Origin: Cephalopachus bancanus
Taxonomy: Eukaryota > Chordata > Mammalia > Primates > Tarsiidae
Assembly (NCBI GenBank): GCA_027257055.1
Contig: JAPVLO010000621.1
Coordinates: forward strand, 1-64,000
Reading direction: 5' to 3'
Length of the DNA: 64,000 nt
The position numbers were made by a program, and so were the translations under genes. Position 1 is the stretch's first letter. Every line of letters begins with the position of its first letter. This document shows, piece after piece, positions 1 through 11,765 of the stretch. Below the pieces are notes generated by a model. That model was not told the DNA's origin. It ran no database searches and saw nothing but the letters and a program-made list of their open reading frames with translations.

Positions 1-203
1 ACACGTGGAGGCTCCTGAAGGCTGGGAACTTCCAGCATCTTCCCCAGATCTCGCCCTACGCGTCTCTTCATCTATCTCCTCCGTAATAGCCTTTGTGATA
101 AACCGGCTTCCCTGAGTCTCTGAGTCTGCCAATTAACTGAACCCCAGGAGGAGACTGTGGGATGTATGGCCAGTTGGTCAGAGCACTAATAATATGACCT
201 GGG

Positions 204-499
204 GGCCGGGTGCAGTGACTCATGTCTGTAATCCCAGCATTTTGGGAGGCCAAGGCAGGAGGCTCGAGTGAGGCCAGGAGTTTGAGACCAACCAGGGCAA
301 CAAAGCGAAACCTTATCTCTACAAAAAAAAAAAATTTTTTTTTAAATGGTGGGCATGGTGGCATGGGCCTGCAGTCCCATCTACTTAGAAGGCTGAGGTA
401 GAAGTGTCACCTGAGCCCAGAAATTGCAGGTTGCAGTGAGCTGTGATCGTGCCACCACACTGGGCAACAGAGTGAGACTCCAACTCAAAAAATAATAAT
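204..499 (+). mobile_element. Alu, older type
   Basis: Full dimeric Alu. The left arm opens with GGCCGGGTGCAGTGACTCA, a poly-A linker lies near 325-345, and the right arm ends in an A-rich tail near 486. It lacks the diagnostic changes of the young lineage, such as the GGCTCAGCC head. It is first of three head-to-tail plus-strand copies. Confidence 0.85.
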
Positions 500-802
500 G
501 GCCGGGCTCGGTGGCTCAGCCTGTAATCCCGCTCCTTTGGGAGGCTGAGGTGAGTGGATTGCCTGAGCCCATGGGTTCGAGACCCGCCTGGGCAGTGAGA
601 CCTCATCTCTACAATAAATAAAAAAATTAACCGGGTATGGTAGCACGCGCCTATAGTTCCAGCCACTTGGAAGGCTGAGGCGGAAGGATCGCCAGAGCCC
701 AGCAGGTTGAGGCTGTGGTGGCCGGGAACGGCCACTGCACTCCAGTCTGGGCGACAGAGTGAGACTCCAACTCAAAAAAAAAAAAAATAGAAAAAAAATA
801 AT
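500..802 (+). mobile_element. Alu, young lineage with 5-nt deletion
   Basis: Starts GGCCGGGCTCGGTGGCTCAGCC. The left arm has the shortened GGGCAGTGAGACC junction that marks the youngest subfamily here. It lies directly behind the preceding Alu's A-rich tail, a common landing site for Alu. Confidence 0.88.
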
Positions 803-1122
803 GGCTAGGCATGGTGGCTCAAGTCTGTAACTCCAGCACTTTGGAAGGCCAAGGTGAGAGGATTGCCTGCATCCAGGGGTTCGAGACCAGCCTGGGAACC
901 TTGGTGAGACCTTGTCTCTACAATATATCAAACAATTAGCTGGGTGTGGTGGCCCACACCTGTAATTCCAGCTATTTGGAAGGCTAAGGGGAAGGATTGC
1001 CAGAGCCCAGCGGGTTGACACTGGAGTGGCTGTGACTGCGCCACTGCACTCCAGCCTAAGTGGTGGAGTGAGACTCTGACTCAAAAAAAAAAAAAATAAA
1101 ATAAAAGTAAAATAAAATAAAA
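803..1122 (+). mobile_element. Alu, intermediate type
   Basis: Third tandem plus-strand copy, with head GGCTAGGCATGGTGGCTCAAG. It keeps the longer left arm (TTGGTGAGACC) and ends in a tail of A runs broken by T and G. Confidence 0.85.
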
Positions 1123-1202
1123 ATCCAATATACCTCAATACTTTAAATTTTTAAAAATTGTGATAAAATATACATAACATAAAATGTACCACCTTAACAA
1201 AA

Positions 1203-1496
1203 TTTTTTTTTTTTTTTTTTTTGAGTTGGAGTCTCACTCTGTCGCCCAGACAGGAGTGCAGTGGCCGCTCCCAGCCACCACAGCCTCGACCTGCTGGGCT
1301 CCGGCGATCCTTCCGCCTCAGCCTTCCAAGTAGCTGGAATTACAGGCATGCGCTACCACGCCCAGCTGATTTTTTGATTTATTGTAGAGATGAGGTCTCC
1401 CTGCCCAGGCGGGTCTCGAACCCGCGGGCTCAGGCGATCCGCTCACCTCAGCCTCCCAAAGGCGTGGGATTACAGGCTGAGCCACCAAGCCCGGCT
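1203..1496 (-). mobile_element. Alu, young lineage with 5-nt deletion
   Basis: Poly-T start, GAGTTGGAGTCTCACTC, both arms complete. The left arm carries the perfect GCGGGTCTCGAACCCGC palindrome and the shortened GGTCTCCCTGCCCAGG junction. Inserted into the L1. Confidence 0.9.
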
Positions 1497-1501
1497 ACAA
1501 A

Positions 1502-1792
1502 ATTTTTTTTGAGTTGGGGTCTCACTCTGTCGCCCAGGCTGGAATGCAGTGGCACGCTCATGGCCACCACAGCCTCAACCTGCTGGGCTCAGGCAACTCT
1601 TTTGCCTCAGCCTTCCAAGTACCTGGAACCAACTGCGCACACCACCACGCCCAGCTAATTTTTTGGTTTACTGTAGAGATAAGGTCTTGCCTAGTTGCCC
1701 ATGGTGGTCTCAAACCCCTGGGCTCAGGCTATCCTCTTGCCTCAGCCTCCCAAAGTGCTGGGATTATAGGCGTGAGCTACCGCACCCGGCTT
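1502..1792 (-). mobile_element. Alu, intermediate type
   Basis: Complete minus-strand Alu with GAGTTGGGGTCTCACTC and GCTCATGGCCACCAC. It keeps the GCGTGAGC head and the longer left arm. It sits five bases from the previous copy, inside the same L1. Confidence 0.87.
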
Positions 1793-2319
1793 GTCTTAAC
1801 TTTTTGAAAGTGCACAATTCTGTGGTACGAATTACATTCCCAAAGCTGCACAGCCATCACCACTGTCTAATTCCACAACTCTCTCGCTTCACAAGGACGT
1901 GGCTTACCCATCAAGCAATCATCCTTGCCTCCACCCAGGTTACCACTCACCTGCCCCCGTCTAGGGATTCGCCAGCTCTGGACATCTCGCATGGATGGCA
2001 TCACACACCCTGAGGCCTTTAGGGCCTGGCATCTTTCACTCAATACTCAAGGTTTTCAAGGTTCATCTAGGTGGTAACTTACATCTGCATTTTGTTACTA
2101 TGTTACAGGTAAATAGCATTCCATTGGATGAATAAAATGCCTTTTGCTTATCCTTTTATCAGTTGATGGAACTTAAATTATTCCCATCTTTCTGGATATT
2201 GTGGCCAGTGTTGCTATGACATTTGTGTACATTTGAACACCTGTTTCCAATTTCCTTGTGTTCATATGTAGGAGTGGTCATATGGTCATTCCATGTGCAA
2301 ATTTTTGAGGACTCACTAA

Positions 2320-2619
<300 letters not shown>

Positions 2620-2897
2620 TAGCAAACTCTTTGTTGCACCATTTTTCATTTCCACTAGCATTGATTGAAGAATCCGATTTTTCCACATCCTGCAGACACT
2701 TGTTATTTTCTTCTGATTACGGTCATCCTGGTGGGTGTGAACTGGTATCTCATTGTGGTTTTGACCTGCATTTCCCAACACTAATGACTTCGAGCAACTT
2801 TTCTTGTGTTGGCCATTTCCTCACCACCTTTTGCAAGCAGACCTCAGCCTCCGCCACCTCACTGAACCATTATGACCTTGTTCACCAGTCCAGCAGT

Positions 2898-3199
2898 TTA
2901 TCTTTTTCTTTTTTCTTTTTTTTTTGAGTTGAGGTGTCACTCTGTCACCCAGTTGGAGTGCAGTAGCAGGATCATGATTGACTTCTGCCTTGACCTCCTG
3001 GGCTCACGTGATCCTTCAGCCTCAGATTCCTGAGAAGCTGGGACTACAGTTACACATCACCATGCCTAATTTTTAAAAATTTATTTATTTATTTGAGTTG
3101 GAGTCTCACTCTGTTGCCTAGGCTGGAGTGCAGTGGCAAACCCATCGAGGCATCGAAACCTTGATCTGCTGGGCTCAGGTGGAAGGATCGCCTGAGTCT
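2898..3199 (-). mobile_element. Two partial Alu right arms
   Basis: 2898-3072 is an old right-arm monomer (GGATCATGATTGACTTCTGCC). 3092-3199 is a second, degenerate right arm that is cut by the next Alu and continues at 3498. The (TTTA)n spacer lies at 3075-3091. Confidence 0.7.
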
Positions 3200-3497
3200 T
3201 TCTTTCTTTCTTTTTTTTTTGAGTCGGAGTCTCACTCGGTCGCCCAGACTGGAGTGCAGTGGCCGATCCCAGCCACCGCAGCCTCGACCTGCTGGGCTCT
3301 GGCGATCCTTCCACCTCAGCCTTCCAAGTAGCTGGAACTACAGGCGCGCACTACCACACCCGGGTAATTTTTGATTTACTGTAGAGATGAGGTCTCACCA
3401 AGTTGCCCAGGCAGGTCACGAACCCGTGGGCTCAGGCAATTCACTCACCTCAGCCTCCCAAGGTGCGGGATTACAGTCTGAGCCACCGAGTCCGGCT
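3200..3497 (-). mobile_element. Alu, young lineage, nested
   Basis: Complete copy with GTGGCCGATCCCAGCCACC in the right arm and GAGTCCGGCT at the end. It is inserted inside an older minus-strand Alu, whose right arm precedes it and whose left arm (3498-3625) follows. Confidence 0.85.
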
Positions 3498-3625
3498 AAT
3501 TTTTTTTTTTTTTGTAGAGACAAGATCTCACAATGTTGCCCAGGCTGATCTCAAACCATGGGTCAGGCAATCCTCTTGTCTCCGCCTCTCCAGCTGGGAT
3601 TATGGCGTGAGCCACCATGCCTAGT
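3498..3625 (-). mobile_element. Left arm of the split older Alu
   Basis: TTTGTAGAGACAAGATCTC through GTGAGCCACCATGCCTAG, the left monomer of the Alu begun at 3092 and separated from it by the nested copy. Confidence 0.75.
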
Positions 3626-3679
3626 TGTTTTTTATCTTAATTTAAAATTTTCTTTTTATTAAAAAAATTTTTTTTTATA

Positions 3680-4088
3680 TGGCCGGGCTTGGTGGCTCAT
3701 CCTGTAATCCGTGCTTTAGGAGGCTGAGGTGAGTGAACTGCCTGAGCCCATGGGTTTGAGACCGGCCTGGGCAACTTGGCCAGACCTCATCTCTACAATA
3801 AATTAAAAAAAATTAGCCAGGCGTGGTAGCACGCACATCTAGTTCCAGCTACTTGGAAGGCTGAGCGGAAGGATCGCTGGAGCACAGCAGGTCGAGGCTG
3901 CAGTGGCCGTGAGCATGCCACTGCACTACAGTCTGGGCGACAGAGACTCCAACACACACACACACAAATTTATAGAGAGGAGGTCTCGCTATGTTGCCCA
4001 GGTTGGTCTTTAACTCCTGGGCTCAACCAATCCTCCTGCCTGGGCCTCTCAAAGTGCTGGGATTACAGGCTGAGCCACTTTGCCGGGG
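3680..4088. mobile_element. Alu (+) abutting an Alu left arm (-)
   Basis: 3680-3966 is a complete plus-strand Alu (GGCCGGGCTTGGTGGCTCATCC) whose tail is a short (CA)n instead of poly-A. 3967-4088 is a minus-strand left monomer ending TGAGCCACTTTGCCGGGG. The two form a tail-to-tail pair. Confidence 0.78.
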
Positions 4089-4689
4089 TCAAACCTAGTC
4101 TTCCTGGCGACAGGCAGTCTTCTCTTTCTTTCCTGAAGACCTTTGGGAGCAGAGCAGTAATAAAAGTCAGAACCCGGCTAACTATTCCCTCTGCCAGCCT
4201 TAGTGATAAGCTTTCCTTCTTAAAGGGGCCTCTCCTAGTTTCTACTCTCCTGAGTCCATTTCTCCTCCCCGCCCTACCCTCAAGCATCGCCAAGGAAGGG
4301 ACCCCTCCTGTGCAGTTAGGCTGTTAAACCCCTCCGCAATGATTACCAAGTCGCTTAAAGCAACACATAAATAAAGCCATTCTCTAAGTTGGATCAGAGT
4401 ATCTATATGGTAAATGAAGAAACTCCTCAGCGTGCCCGCGACCCCCAATACCACTCGGGTGCAAGAGGTGCAGGTAGGGGGGCTAGAGCAGGGTCAGGAG
4501 TTTTCCTGCAGCAGTAACAGCGCCTGGATAAGCAGGGAGAGTTCTCGGAAACTAACTTTTAATTTACACTGTGTGTATTTCTCTGAATAGGTGATACAAG
4601 GCTCCAATTCGGTACAAAAAGATCTACCATCCACTAACCCCTGTCTCACTCCCCACGGGGTATTGCTGTTACCAATTTGTTTCTGCTTT
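4089..4689. other. Unique DNA, nothing recognised
   Basis: About 600 bp of ordinary composition without a repeat I can name, and no splice-flanked open frame I could defend. It lies upstream of the first CpG island. Confidence 0.5.
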
Positions 4690-4883
4690 GGAAGATATTT
4701 TTGCAAAAATCATCCTCACCTTTTACATGCTTATACACTCGGCTCCCCCCCCTTGCTCCTCCCACTTCACGTATCCTTTCCTCATTTTACTGCTCCTTCG
4801 TGTCCCCTTGTGGGCCGGACCACAGCTTGTTTAACAAGTCCCCCATCGATGGACAACTAGGTGGTTTCCATTCTTCTTTTTTT
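4690..4883 (-). mobile_element. L1 fragment, old
   Basis: The end of this stretch (TTTAACAAGTCCCCCATCGA, then GGACAACTAGGTGGTTTCC) matches the antisense L1 3' vocabulary ('accagtcccctattgatgga'). The 5' limit is vague. An Alu follows directly. Confidence 0.55.
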
Positions 4884-5184
4884 TGATTTTTTTTTTTTTT
4901 TTTTGGAGTTGGAGCCTCACGCTGTCGCCCAGACTGGAGCGCAGTGGCCGCTCCCGGCCACCGCAGCCTCGACCTGCTGGGCTCCGGCGATCCTTCCACC
5001 TCAGCTTTCCGAATAGCCGGAATTACAGGCACGCACTACCACGCCTGGCTGATTTTTTAAATTTATTGTAGAGATGAGGTCTCGCCAAGTTGCCCAGGCG
5101 GGTCTCGAACCCGCGGGCTCAGGCAATCCACTCACCTCGGCCTCCCAAAGTGCTGGGATTACAGGCTGAGCCACAGAGCCCGGC
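4884..5184 (-). mobile_element. Alu, young lineage, at edge of CpG island
   Basis: Complete copy with both diagnostic palindromes intact (GTGGCCGCTCCCGGCCAC and GCGGGTCTCGAACCCGC). It ends 15-20 bp before the CpG island and keeps the longer left arm. Confidence 0.9.
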
Positions 5185-5199
5185 CGATGCATTTTTATA

Positions 5200-5860
5200 A
5201 ACACAAAAACAGTGCCACTCAGCCCCGCCCTTTGGTTAGCGTTTGTCAAGCCATGGACGGGCGGAAGCCCAAGCCGCCCCTCCCCCGCGCCCCGCATCCG
5301 CCAAGGGCACCCCATCCCCAGCGCCGCTGCGCTCGCGGGCAGCGCGTCTCGTGCCGGCGCTTCCTACCCGAAGCTGTCAGGCGGCAGCCCGGGCCCTCCG
5401 GAGCCCCGCCCCGCGGCCCGCCCGCAGTCGGCCCGATTCAAATCTAGCCAATGGCAGCGTGTAAACAAACCCAGGCCCCGCCCTCCGATGAATAATGCCT
5501 CCGGCCGGCCGCGAGCGCATCTAAACCGGTCGGGTTGGAGGCGGGGCGGAGGACTGGCCCCGCCTCCAAGCTAGGGCCAATAGGCGGCCAGACTCCTCCC
5601 CCAGCACTTGCAGCGTTGAGGACCCGAGGCCGGGCTGGGCGTGCCGCTGCCTGATTCCGGGGCCTGCGGTCTCCGCGCTGGAGGGAGACAGGCGGGCGGC
5701 CGGGTGGGCAAGGGGCTGGAGCTGTGGCAGCGCGCTCCGCTGTCCCAGCCGCCCCAGAAGGGCGCGGTCAGAGGGCAGATCGAACCGGAATCAGTGCCCT
5801 CCGATTGCCCTTTCCTCCCCTTGCCTGGCGGCTGAGACCCGGCTCCCAGAAAGGTCTTTG
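5200..5860 (+). promoter_or_regulatory. CpG island, probable promoter 1
   Basis: A repeat-free, GC-rich and CpG-rich block. It has CCAAT boxes at 5448-5452 and 5577-5581 and several GC boxes (CCCCGCCC at about 5223 and 5475, GGGGCGG at about 5543). Forward CCAAT boxes 60-100 bp upstream of a purine-rich GC segment suggest plus-strand initiation near 5630-5670; direction is inferred only. No clear first-exon donor was found, so this may be a separate or bidirectional promoter. Confidence 0.6.
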
Positions 5861-6659
5861 ATGGAAACTTGCCCCCCCACCCCCATCTAATCTAAGGAAA
5901 CCTGGAGGGCCGGCAGGGGGGTTTTGGGATTGGCAAGAATCTTCACTTCTTTACCCTTGTTGTTGAAGTGTTTGTTGCGTGCATTTGGAGAAATGCATGT
6001 GTCCTGCGTGCCGCTCCACGGACCACTAAAACTACCTGTTGGCACCAGCATCCTTCCAGGTTGAGAAACAACTTGGGTTGGGGAAGATTTCAACTTGGCA
6101 GCCGCCAGGGCGAGGGTGGTTCGCGAAGGGCATTGTTTTGACTACCAGAGGCGCAAATTACAGAAAGAGAGACATAGAGGGGAGAGAGAAAGAAAGGAGG
6201 AAGAACACACCCTTTTCTGTAGAGAGACAGTGATCAGGATCCTTCTAGGGAGGAGCTGGGCTCAGTTGAGGGTGAAGGGAGTCAGGAGCTCGCTGGGAGC
6301 TCTTGAGTAGAAGTGTGAGTGGACAGGATAGTAGATACTGGTTGTGGTATGTGGTGGGAAGGGGAGGTCTCTAGGATGGCTGGTTGGAAGAGGAAGGGGG
6401 ACTTGTAGCCAGCAGGGTGAATGTGGGAATTAACCGTATGCCTCTGGAATAGGGCAGTTCTCCAGTGCACGGGACCCTTCCACGGCAACGAGGGGGTTTC
6501 CTGTCCTTCCTTTGTGGCTACACGTTATAATTAAAACGTTGAAATGAGGGGATCAAAAATGCAAGCTCCCATCGGGGCCACAGGGTTTTCATATCCCTAG
6601 GCCCAATGTCTAAGTCCACCGTAGAAGCCACTTGCTTCACAGCAATCCTTGGGGACCCT
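5861..6659. other. Unique DNA downstream of promoter 1
   Basis: About 800 bp of non-repetitive sequence with a purine-rich patch at 6155-6205 (GAAAGGAGGAAGAAC). It contains no frame or splice-site arrangement that I trust. It could include the rest of a non-coding exon belonging to the upstream promoter. Confidence 0.4.
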
Positions 6660-6899
6660 TTATTCAGTCAGCAAACATTTGTGAGGTGTTCTTTATCTGG
6701 CAGCCCTCCATTAGGAGAGGAACTATGGGGTCCTTTATGTGATTAAACCCCAAGTTGGCAGGCAAAGGCTCTGTTTCAGGAACCCACTGATCACATGGGT
6801 GCAGGGTCTTTGCTGGTAACAAAGGTGTGTCTCCTTTGGTCCTGTTTTTCTCTCATCTGTATGCTGCTTTTCCCCTGTTCCAAAGGAGCTTCAGTGTCC

Positions 6900-7046
6900 A
6901 TTGTCCTGAATTATAAAGTCTGGCTGGACTCTGGGGGCACACAGAGCTGTGTTTGAATCCCAGGCTGTGTGACCTTAATCGCATTCCTTACTCTCTCTGA
7001 ACCTGTTTCGACTTCACAAATGGTGACAAGGATAGAGCTGAGGTTT
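6900..7046 (+). mobile_element. MIR
   Basis: GTTTGAATCCCAGGCTGTGTGACCTTAA followed by the CTCTCTGAACCTGTTT block is the core of a plus-strand MIR SINE. An Alu has landed in its right part at 7061. Confidence 0.65.
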
Positions 7047-7060
7047 AAGAACCAGAACCT

Positions 7061-7346
7061 GGCAGGGTGCTCATGCCTGTCATCTCAGTGTTTTGGGAGG
7101 TGGGGGAGAGAGGATTGCCTGAGTCCAGGAATTTGAGATCAGCCTGGGCAACTTGATGAGACCTCATCTCTACAATAAATCAAAAAATTAGCTGGGCCTG
7201 GTGGTGTGCACCTGTATTTCCAGCTACTTGGAAGGTGAGGTGGAAGAATTGCCTGAGCCTAGCAGGTCGAGGCTGTGGTGGCCGTGAGCATGCCACTGCA
7301 CTCCAGCCTGGGAGACAGAGTGACTCGACTCAGGAAAAAAAAAAAA
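7061..7346 (+). mobile_element. Alu with 14-bp TSD
   Basis: Complete plus-strand Alu. It is flanked by AAGAACCAGAACCT (7047-7060) and AAGAACCAGCACCT (7347-7360), one mismatch, which fixes its limits exactly. Confidence 0.92.
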
Positions 7347-7479
7347 AAGAACCAGCACCTGGCCCAGGGGTTTGTTACAGTTGTCAGAGTGTTTATCAGA
7401 GTGTCAGTTACAATTGCCTGGTTAATGAAGTGCATACACCAATGTATTCAGAGCGAGGAAAATTGATCTGCAACTTATG

Positions 7480-7990
7480 GGGGGGGAACAAAAAAACCCT
7501 CTGAATTTAGTTATAGAAACGTGTGTATTTATTCTTACATGTTTAAACTTCAGTCACATTCAGGGTACTCTCTGTTTGATGCAGTACACCTATCAAGACG
7601 ATTGTTTTGCTGCTCAAAATGGTTTTTGAACTCAGGTTTGGATGCCTTTTAGTGCTTCTGTTTTTTGTTTCACCTCTTCCACATCAGCAAAATGTTTCCC
7701 TTTGAGGATCTTTTTCATCCAGGAAACAACAACAAAAAAAGTCTCTTGGGGCAAAGTCAGGTGAATAGGGAGGGTGGGCACAGGGGCCATGCTGTTTTTA
7801 TGGTCAAAAACTGCTGACTAATCAGTGCTGTGTGGGCAGGTGTGTGTCATGGTGAAAAAGCCAGTCACCTGTTTGCCACAATTAGGGATGTTTCTTCTGC
7901 AGTGCAGCCTCTCCCAACAATGTTAGCTGGTATACCAATGCTGATGGGCTCCTAGAACCCTTACCTAGTGGGGGAAGCCTGTACCACAAG
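7480..7990 (-). pseudogene. Mariner transposase remnant
   Basis: Read on the minus strand, the block decodes to the C-terminal part of a mariner-family transposase in several frames. Near 7710 it gives the WMKKILKGKHFADVEEVK region, and near 7550-7640 the motif EFKNHF..QNNRLDRC..SNREY, with a stop at 7550-7552. Upstream pieces resemble the HDNAP...PPYSPDLAP segment of the family. Internal stops and frame changes show it is dead. The 5' part and clear terminal repeats were not found. The subfamily is not determined. Confidence 0.72.
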
Positions 7991-8019
7991 GGACTTGCAC
8001 TCCAAAAAATAATTCCAGT

Positions 8020-8535
<516 letters not shown>

Positions 8536-8650
8536 GGGGGCAGACTCTGGTGTCTGAAGATACACTCCACTGAACGGATGAGAAAATGGAGAAGCTGGAG
8601 AGGTGACTCGTTCCAGGCTTATCAGGTGTGCACTCCCTGCCTGGGGGGCT
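8536..8650 (-). mobile_element. MIR, probable
   Basis: GGATGAGAAAATGGAGAAGC followed by AGAGGTGACTCG has the antisense MIR core pattern ('gatgaggaaactgaggc...gaggtgaagtgact'). Divergent. Confidence 0.45.
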
Positions 8651-8729
8651 CGGGGACAAGTCGCTGAACCTGAGTCTCACTGTCCAACTCAGTTCTTAAC
8701 CTAAGACTCACAACTTGCATCTGGTTCTC

Positions 8730-8991
8730 TTTTTTTTTTGAGTCAGAGTCTCTGTGGAGGGCAGTGACACGCTCACGGCCACTGCAGCCTCGACCTGCTG
8801 GGATCAGATTATCTTTCTGCCTCAGTAGCTGGAACCACAGGCACGCACCACAGCAGCTAATTTTTTGATTTATTGTAGAGACGAGCTGTCGCCAAGTTGC
8901 CCAGGCTGGTCTCAAACCACTGGGATTAGGCAATCCTCTCACCTCCGCCTCCCAAAGTGCTGGGATGACAGGCATGAGCCCTGCACCTGGC
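8730..8991 (-). mobile_element. Alu with perfect 14-bp TSD
   Basis: Minus-strand Alu with a short internal deletion in the right arm, flanked by TGCATCTGGTTCTC at 8716-8729 and 8992-9005 with no mismatch. Confidence 0.93.
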
Positions 8992-9005
8992 TGCATCTGG
9001 TTCTC

Positions 9006-9339
9006 AAAGAGAAGGGGCATGTCCCCTCCAGGACAGCAGGTTTCTTTCCAGCTGGGCCCATGTTGACCTTTGGCCATCCTTTTTGTTGCCTCTGGCCAGG
9101 AGTATTTCTCTGATCATGCTCACTGCTTCTAGGGCAGTGCAGCCAATGCCTGTCATCAACTCTAAAGCTTGGACAAGCTCTCCAGGATGTCAGGGGATAG
9201 AGCAGAAGAAACACATGTGCTCTCCTAGGGTGATGTTAGCCACAGCTAGGTTTGGGGCTGGCCTCTTGTTGGTTTCCTCCACACCCAGCCAGGGCCATTC
9301 CAAGTGTCACCACCTCAAGACCATCTCCCTAAGAGGTCA
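9006..9339. other. Unique DNA, nothing recognised
   Basis: About 330 bp of non-repetitive sequence. No supported exon or regulatory motif. Confidence 0.45.
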
Positions 9340-9580
9340 GGTGGCATGATTGAGGCTCACCACAGCCTCGACCTCCCGGGCTCAGGCAAACCTCCTGCTT
9401 CAGCCTCCCAAGCAGCTAGGACGATAGGCTTGCACCACCATACCTGGCTATTGAAAAAAAAATTTTTTTAGAGACGGGGCGTGGCTATGTTGCCCAGGCA
9501 GGTCTCAAACACTGGGCTCAAGCGATCCTCCCACCCTGGTCTCCCAAAGTGCTGGGATCATAGGCTCATGCAATCATGCC
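9340..9580 (-). mobile_element. Alu, old, 3'-end truncated
   Basis: Minus-strand AluJ/S-like copy that begins inside the right arm (GATTGAGGCTCACCACAGCC) and degenerates at the far end (ATAGGCTCATGCAATCATG). It lacks a poly-T start. Confidence 0.75.
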
Positions 9581-10138
9581 CTTGTCTGTTGCCTAATAGA
9601 TTGTAATCTGTGTGGGAGGCAGGAACTGGGGTAGTGCTGGTCATCACAGGATCCTCGGTACACACTAGATACTCAAAAATTATAAATAACCTCAAAGTCA
9701 CCCATCAGTCCCCAGTTCTGAGCACCCTGGGGGCTTGGAGCAATGGAAGATACCCAAGTGCTACTTGGGTCAGGTCCCACTGCACAGTGAAGGCTTCAGA
9801 GGAGGGGCTGGGTCGCACTTCCTGGTTGCATGCCCTTGTGTAAAACATTTCCCTCTCGATGCCAGTTTAGTCGGCTACATTTTAAGATGTGGGTCTCTCC
9901 CGTGTAGGCATTTCTGGTGAGAAACACTGTGCCACCACCCCATTAACAAAGTACTGTACAGCTCAATCAGTTGTGGCAGATGGAGCCGCAGTCAGGAAAT
10001 ACAGTCACAGTGTGTATTTCACGGTTTCCCAGAGAGGTCCACACACCTCAAGGTGGCTGTGGAGGACCCCTAAGTAACAGATTCACCTTGCTCTTGTGTT
10101 TGGGGCAATGCACACTGGTTTTCTTTTTACATGAATAC
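9581..10138. other. Unique DNA, nothing recognised
   Basis: About 560 bp between two Alus. Possible L2/MIR shadows (GAAGGCTTCAGAGGAGG) but nothing clear. Confidence 0.4.
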
Positions 10139-10147
10139 TCATCAATA

Positions 10148-10447
10148 GGCCGAGTGTGGTGGCTCACGCCCGTCACCCCAGCACTTTGGGAGGCCAAGGC
10201 AAGAGGACTGCTTGAGCCCAGGAGTTTGAGACAGGCCTGAGCAACACAGCAAGACCTCATCACCACAAGAAAGAAGCAAAACATTCGCCAGGCGTGGTGG
10301 CACATGCATGGAGTTCCAGTTACTCAGGAGACTGAAGAGGAAGGGTGGCCTGAGACCAGGAGGTCGAGGCTGTGGTGAGCCATGATCATGCCACCGCACT
10401 CCAGTCTGGATAGCACAGTGAGACCCCAACTCAAAAAAAAAAAAAAT
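10148..10447 (+). mobile_element. Alu, old type, 9-bp TSD
   Basis: Complete plus-strand copy of AluJ/S type (GGCCGAGTGTGGTGGCTCACG). It is flanked by TCATCAATA at 10139-10147 and 10448-10456. Confidence 0.88.
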
Positions 10448-10544
10448 TCATCAATAATAACAGCCAGTATATCTGGCACTTCCTGCCAGGGGCCACTCTG
10501 CACAGCGCGTTCCTCCCAATGACCCCATGAAGTGAGTAGGACCT

Positions 10545-10665
10545 AATATCATCAGCATGTTAGAGATGAGGAAATGGAGGTGGTGCAGAGAGAGAAAATA
10601 ATTTGTCCAATGTCGCACAACAAGGAAGTGGCAAAGGCAGGGTGTGAACCAGGGACTGACTGGTT
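10545..10665 (-). mobile_element. MIR
   Basis: AGATGAGGAAATGGAGG, AATTTGTCCAATGTCGCACA and GTGAACCAGGGACTG follow the antisense MIR order (Tm-pattern 'gatgaggaaactgag...caaggtcacac...gaacc'). Confidence 0.72.
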
Positions 10666-10784
10666 TGAGTTAATTTCTGTGATCTCACAATTAAACTCCT
10701 TAAAATGAAAAAACATTATGTTGAATATTATTAGTACCACCAAGACACTAGGATAAATGCCACGGCTTCACAAACACAGATATG

Positions 10785-10860
10785 TCTCAACAACTCATTT
10801 ATTCAACGCACTTACTGGGCACCTACTGTGTGCACAAGCTTTGCTAGGGCCCCGGGGGAA
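10785..10860 (-). mobile_element. L2 fragment next to CpG island
   Basis: CATTTATTCAACGCACTTACTGGGCACCTACTGTGTGC is the antisense L2 3' end. It stops where the CpG island begins. Confidence 0.65.
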
Positions 10861-11639
10861 ACCGAAGGGAATAGGAAACCGGAATGCTAATCCTCCGGGG
10901 CTGTGCGGCCAGGACAGCCGCCCGGGAGGTCCGGGTGCCCGCCGGGCCCCTTCTCGGAGCACACAGCGGGCGCTCGCCAGGCGTCCTCCGAAGGCGCACA
11001 CAGTGGGCGCTCACCAGGCGAACTCCGAACGAGCGCGCGAATGCCTGTGTCCCGCCGGCAGGGCGTGCACGGCCTGGTGGGGCGGAAGCGGCCGCGACAC
11101 CACCGAGGCGTCCCGGGGCTGCCGGGAATCCCATCAGCGCGGCCGCGCGGCCTCCAGGAGGCTCCCAGGGAGGCCCGACCGCCGCCCCGGCGCCGCCGCG
11201 GCTCGCCCGAGACCGACGCGGGGGAGTGATCGAGTCACGCCCGGGGTCCCGGCCTGTCGTCCCCCCGCCCCGCCTTCCACCCCGTCGGCTCGGGCTCCGG
11301 CCCCTCCGCGGTCCCACCTCCGTGGCCTTCCCTCCTCCATCCTCGACTCCCGCTATCCATTCGAACCTTCGGCGCTCTCTGGGCGCGTCCTCTCGCTGGG
11401 CGACCGTCCCCCTCCCGGGGGGGGCGCGCCCAGGGCGCACGGCGCCCCCTCCCCAGCCAGGCCGGGGGCCGGGGGTGGGGGGCCGGGAGTGCGGACCCCT
11501 TTTGCGCCCCCCGGCCCCAGCATCCGGAGCACAGCTCGAGGACGCAGCCAAACTACACCGGAGCCCCGGCAGGCGCGCCCCCAAACCCCCGGGCCCGGGC
11601 TGGGGGAGGGGGAGGGGGCGGCGCCGGCGCGCAGCGCGC

Positions 11640-11765
11640 CCTCCCCGGGCGTTCGCGGCCTTCCATTGGCTGCCGGGCCCGCCGCTCGGCCCGGCCGGGC
11701 TAGGATTGATCAGCCGAGGCGCGGGGCGGGGCCGCCCCAAGCCCCGCCCCCGGCGAGGGCGGAGG
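11640..11765 (+). promoter_or_regulatory. Core promoter 2 with inverted CCAAT and GC boxes
   Basis: An inverted CCAAT box (CCATTGG, ATTGG at 11665-11669) is followed by GC boxes at about 11722-11731 (GGGGCGGGG) and 11741-11750 (GCCCCGCCCC). There is no TATA box at a useful spacing. The arrangement fits TATA-less plus-strand initiation at about 11740-11800. The exact start cannot be read from sequence. Confidence 0.55.

Noticed and set aside
485..1658. Open frames of 145-217 codons with recurrent segments such as [14 protein letters not shown]
   Set aside because: These are translated Alu arms. The same peptide recurs dozens of times across the window.
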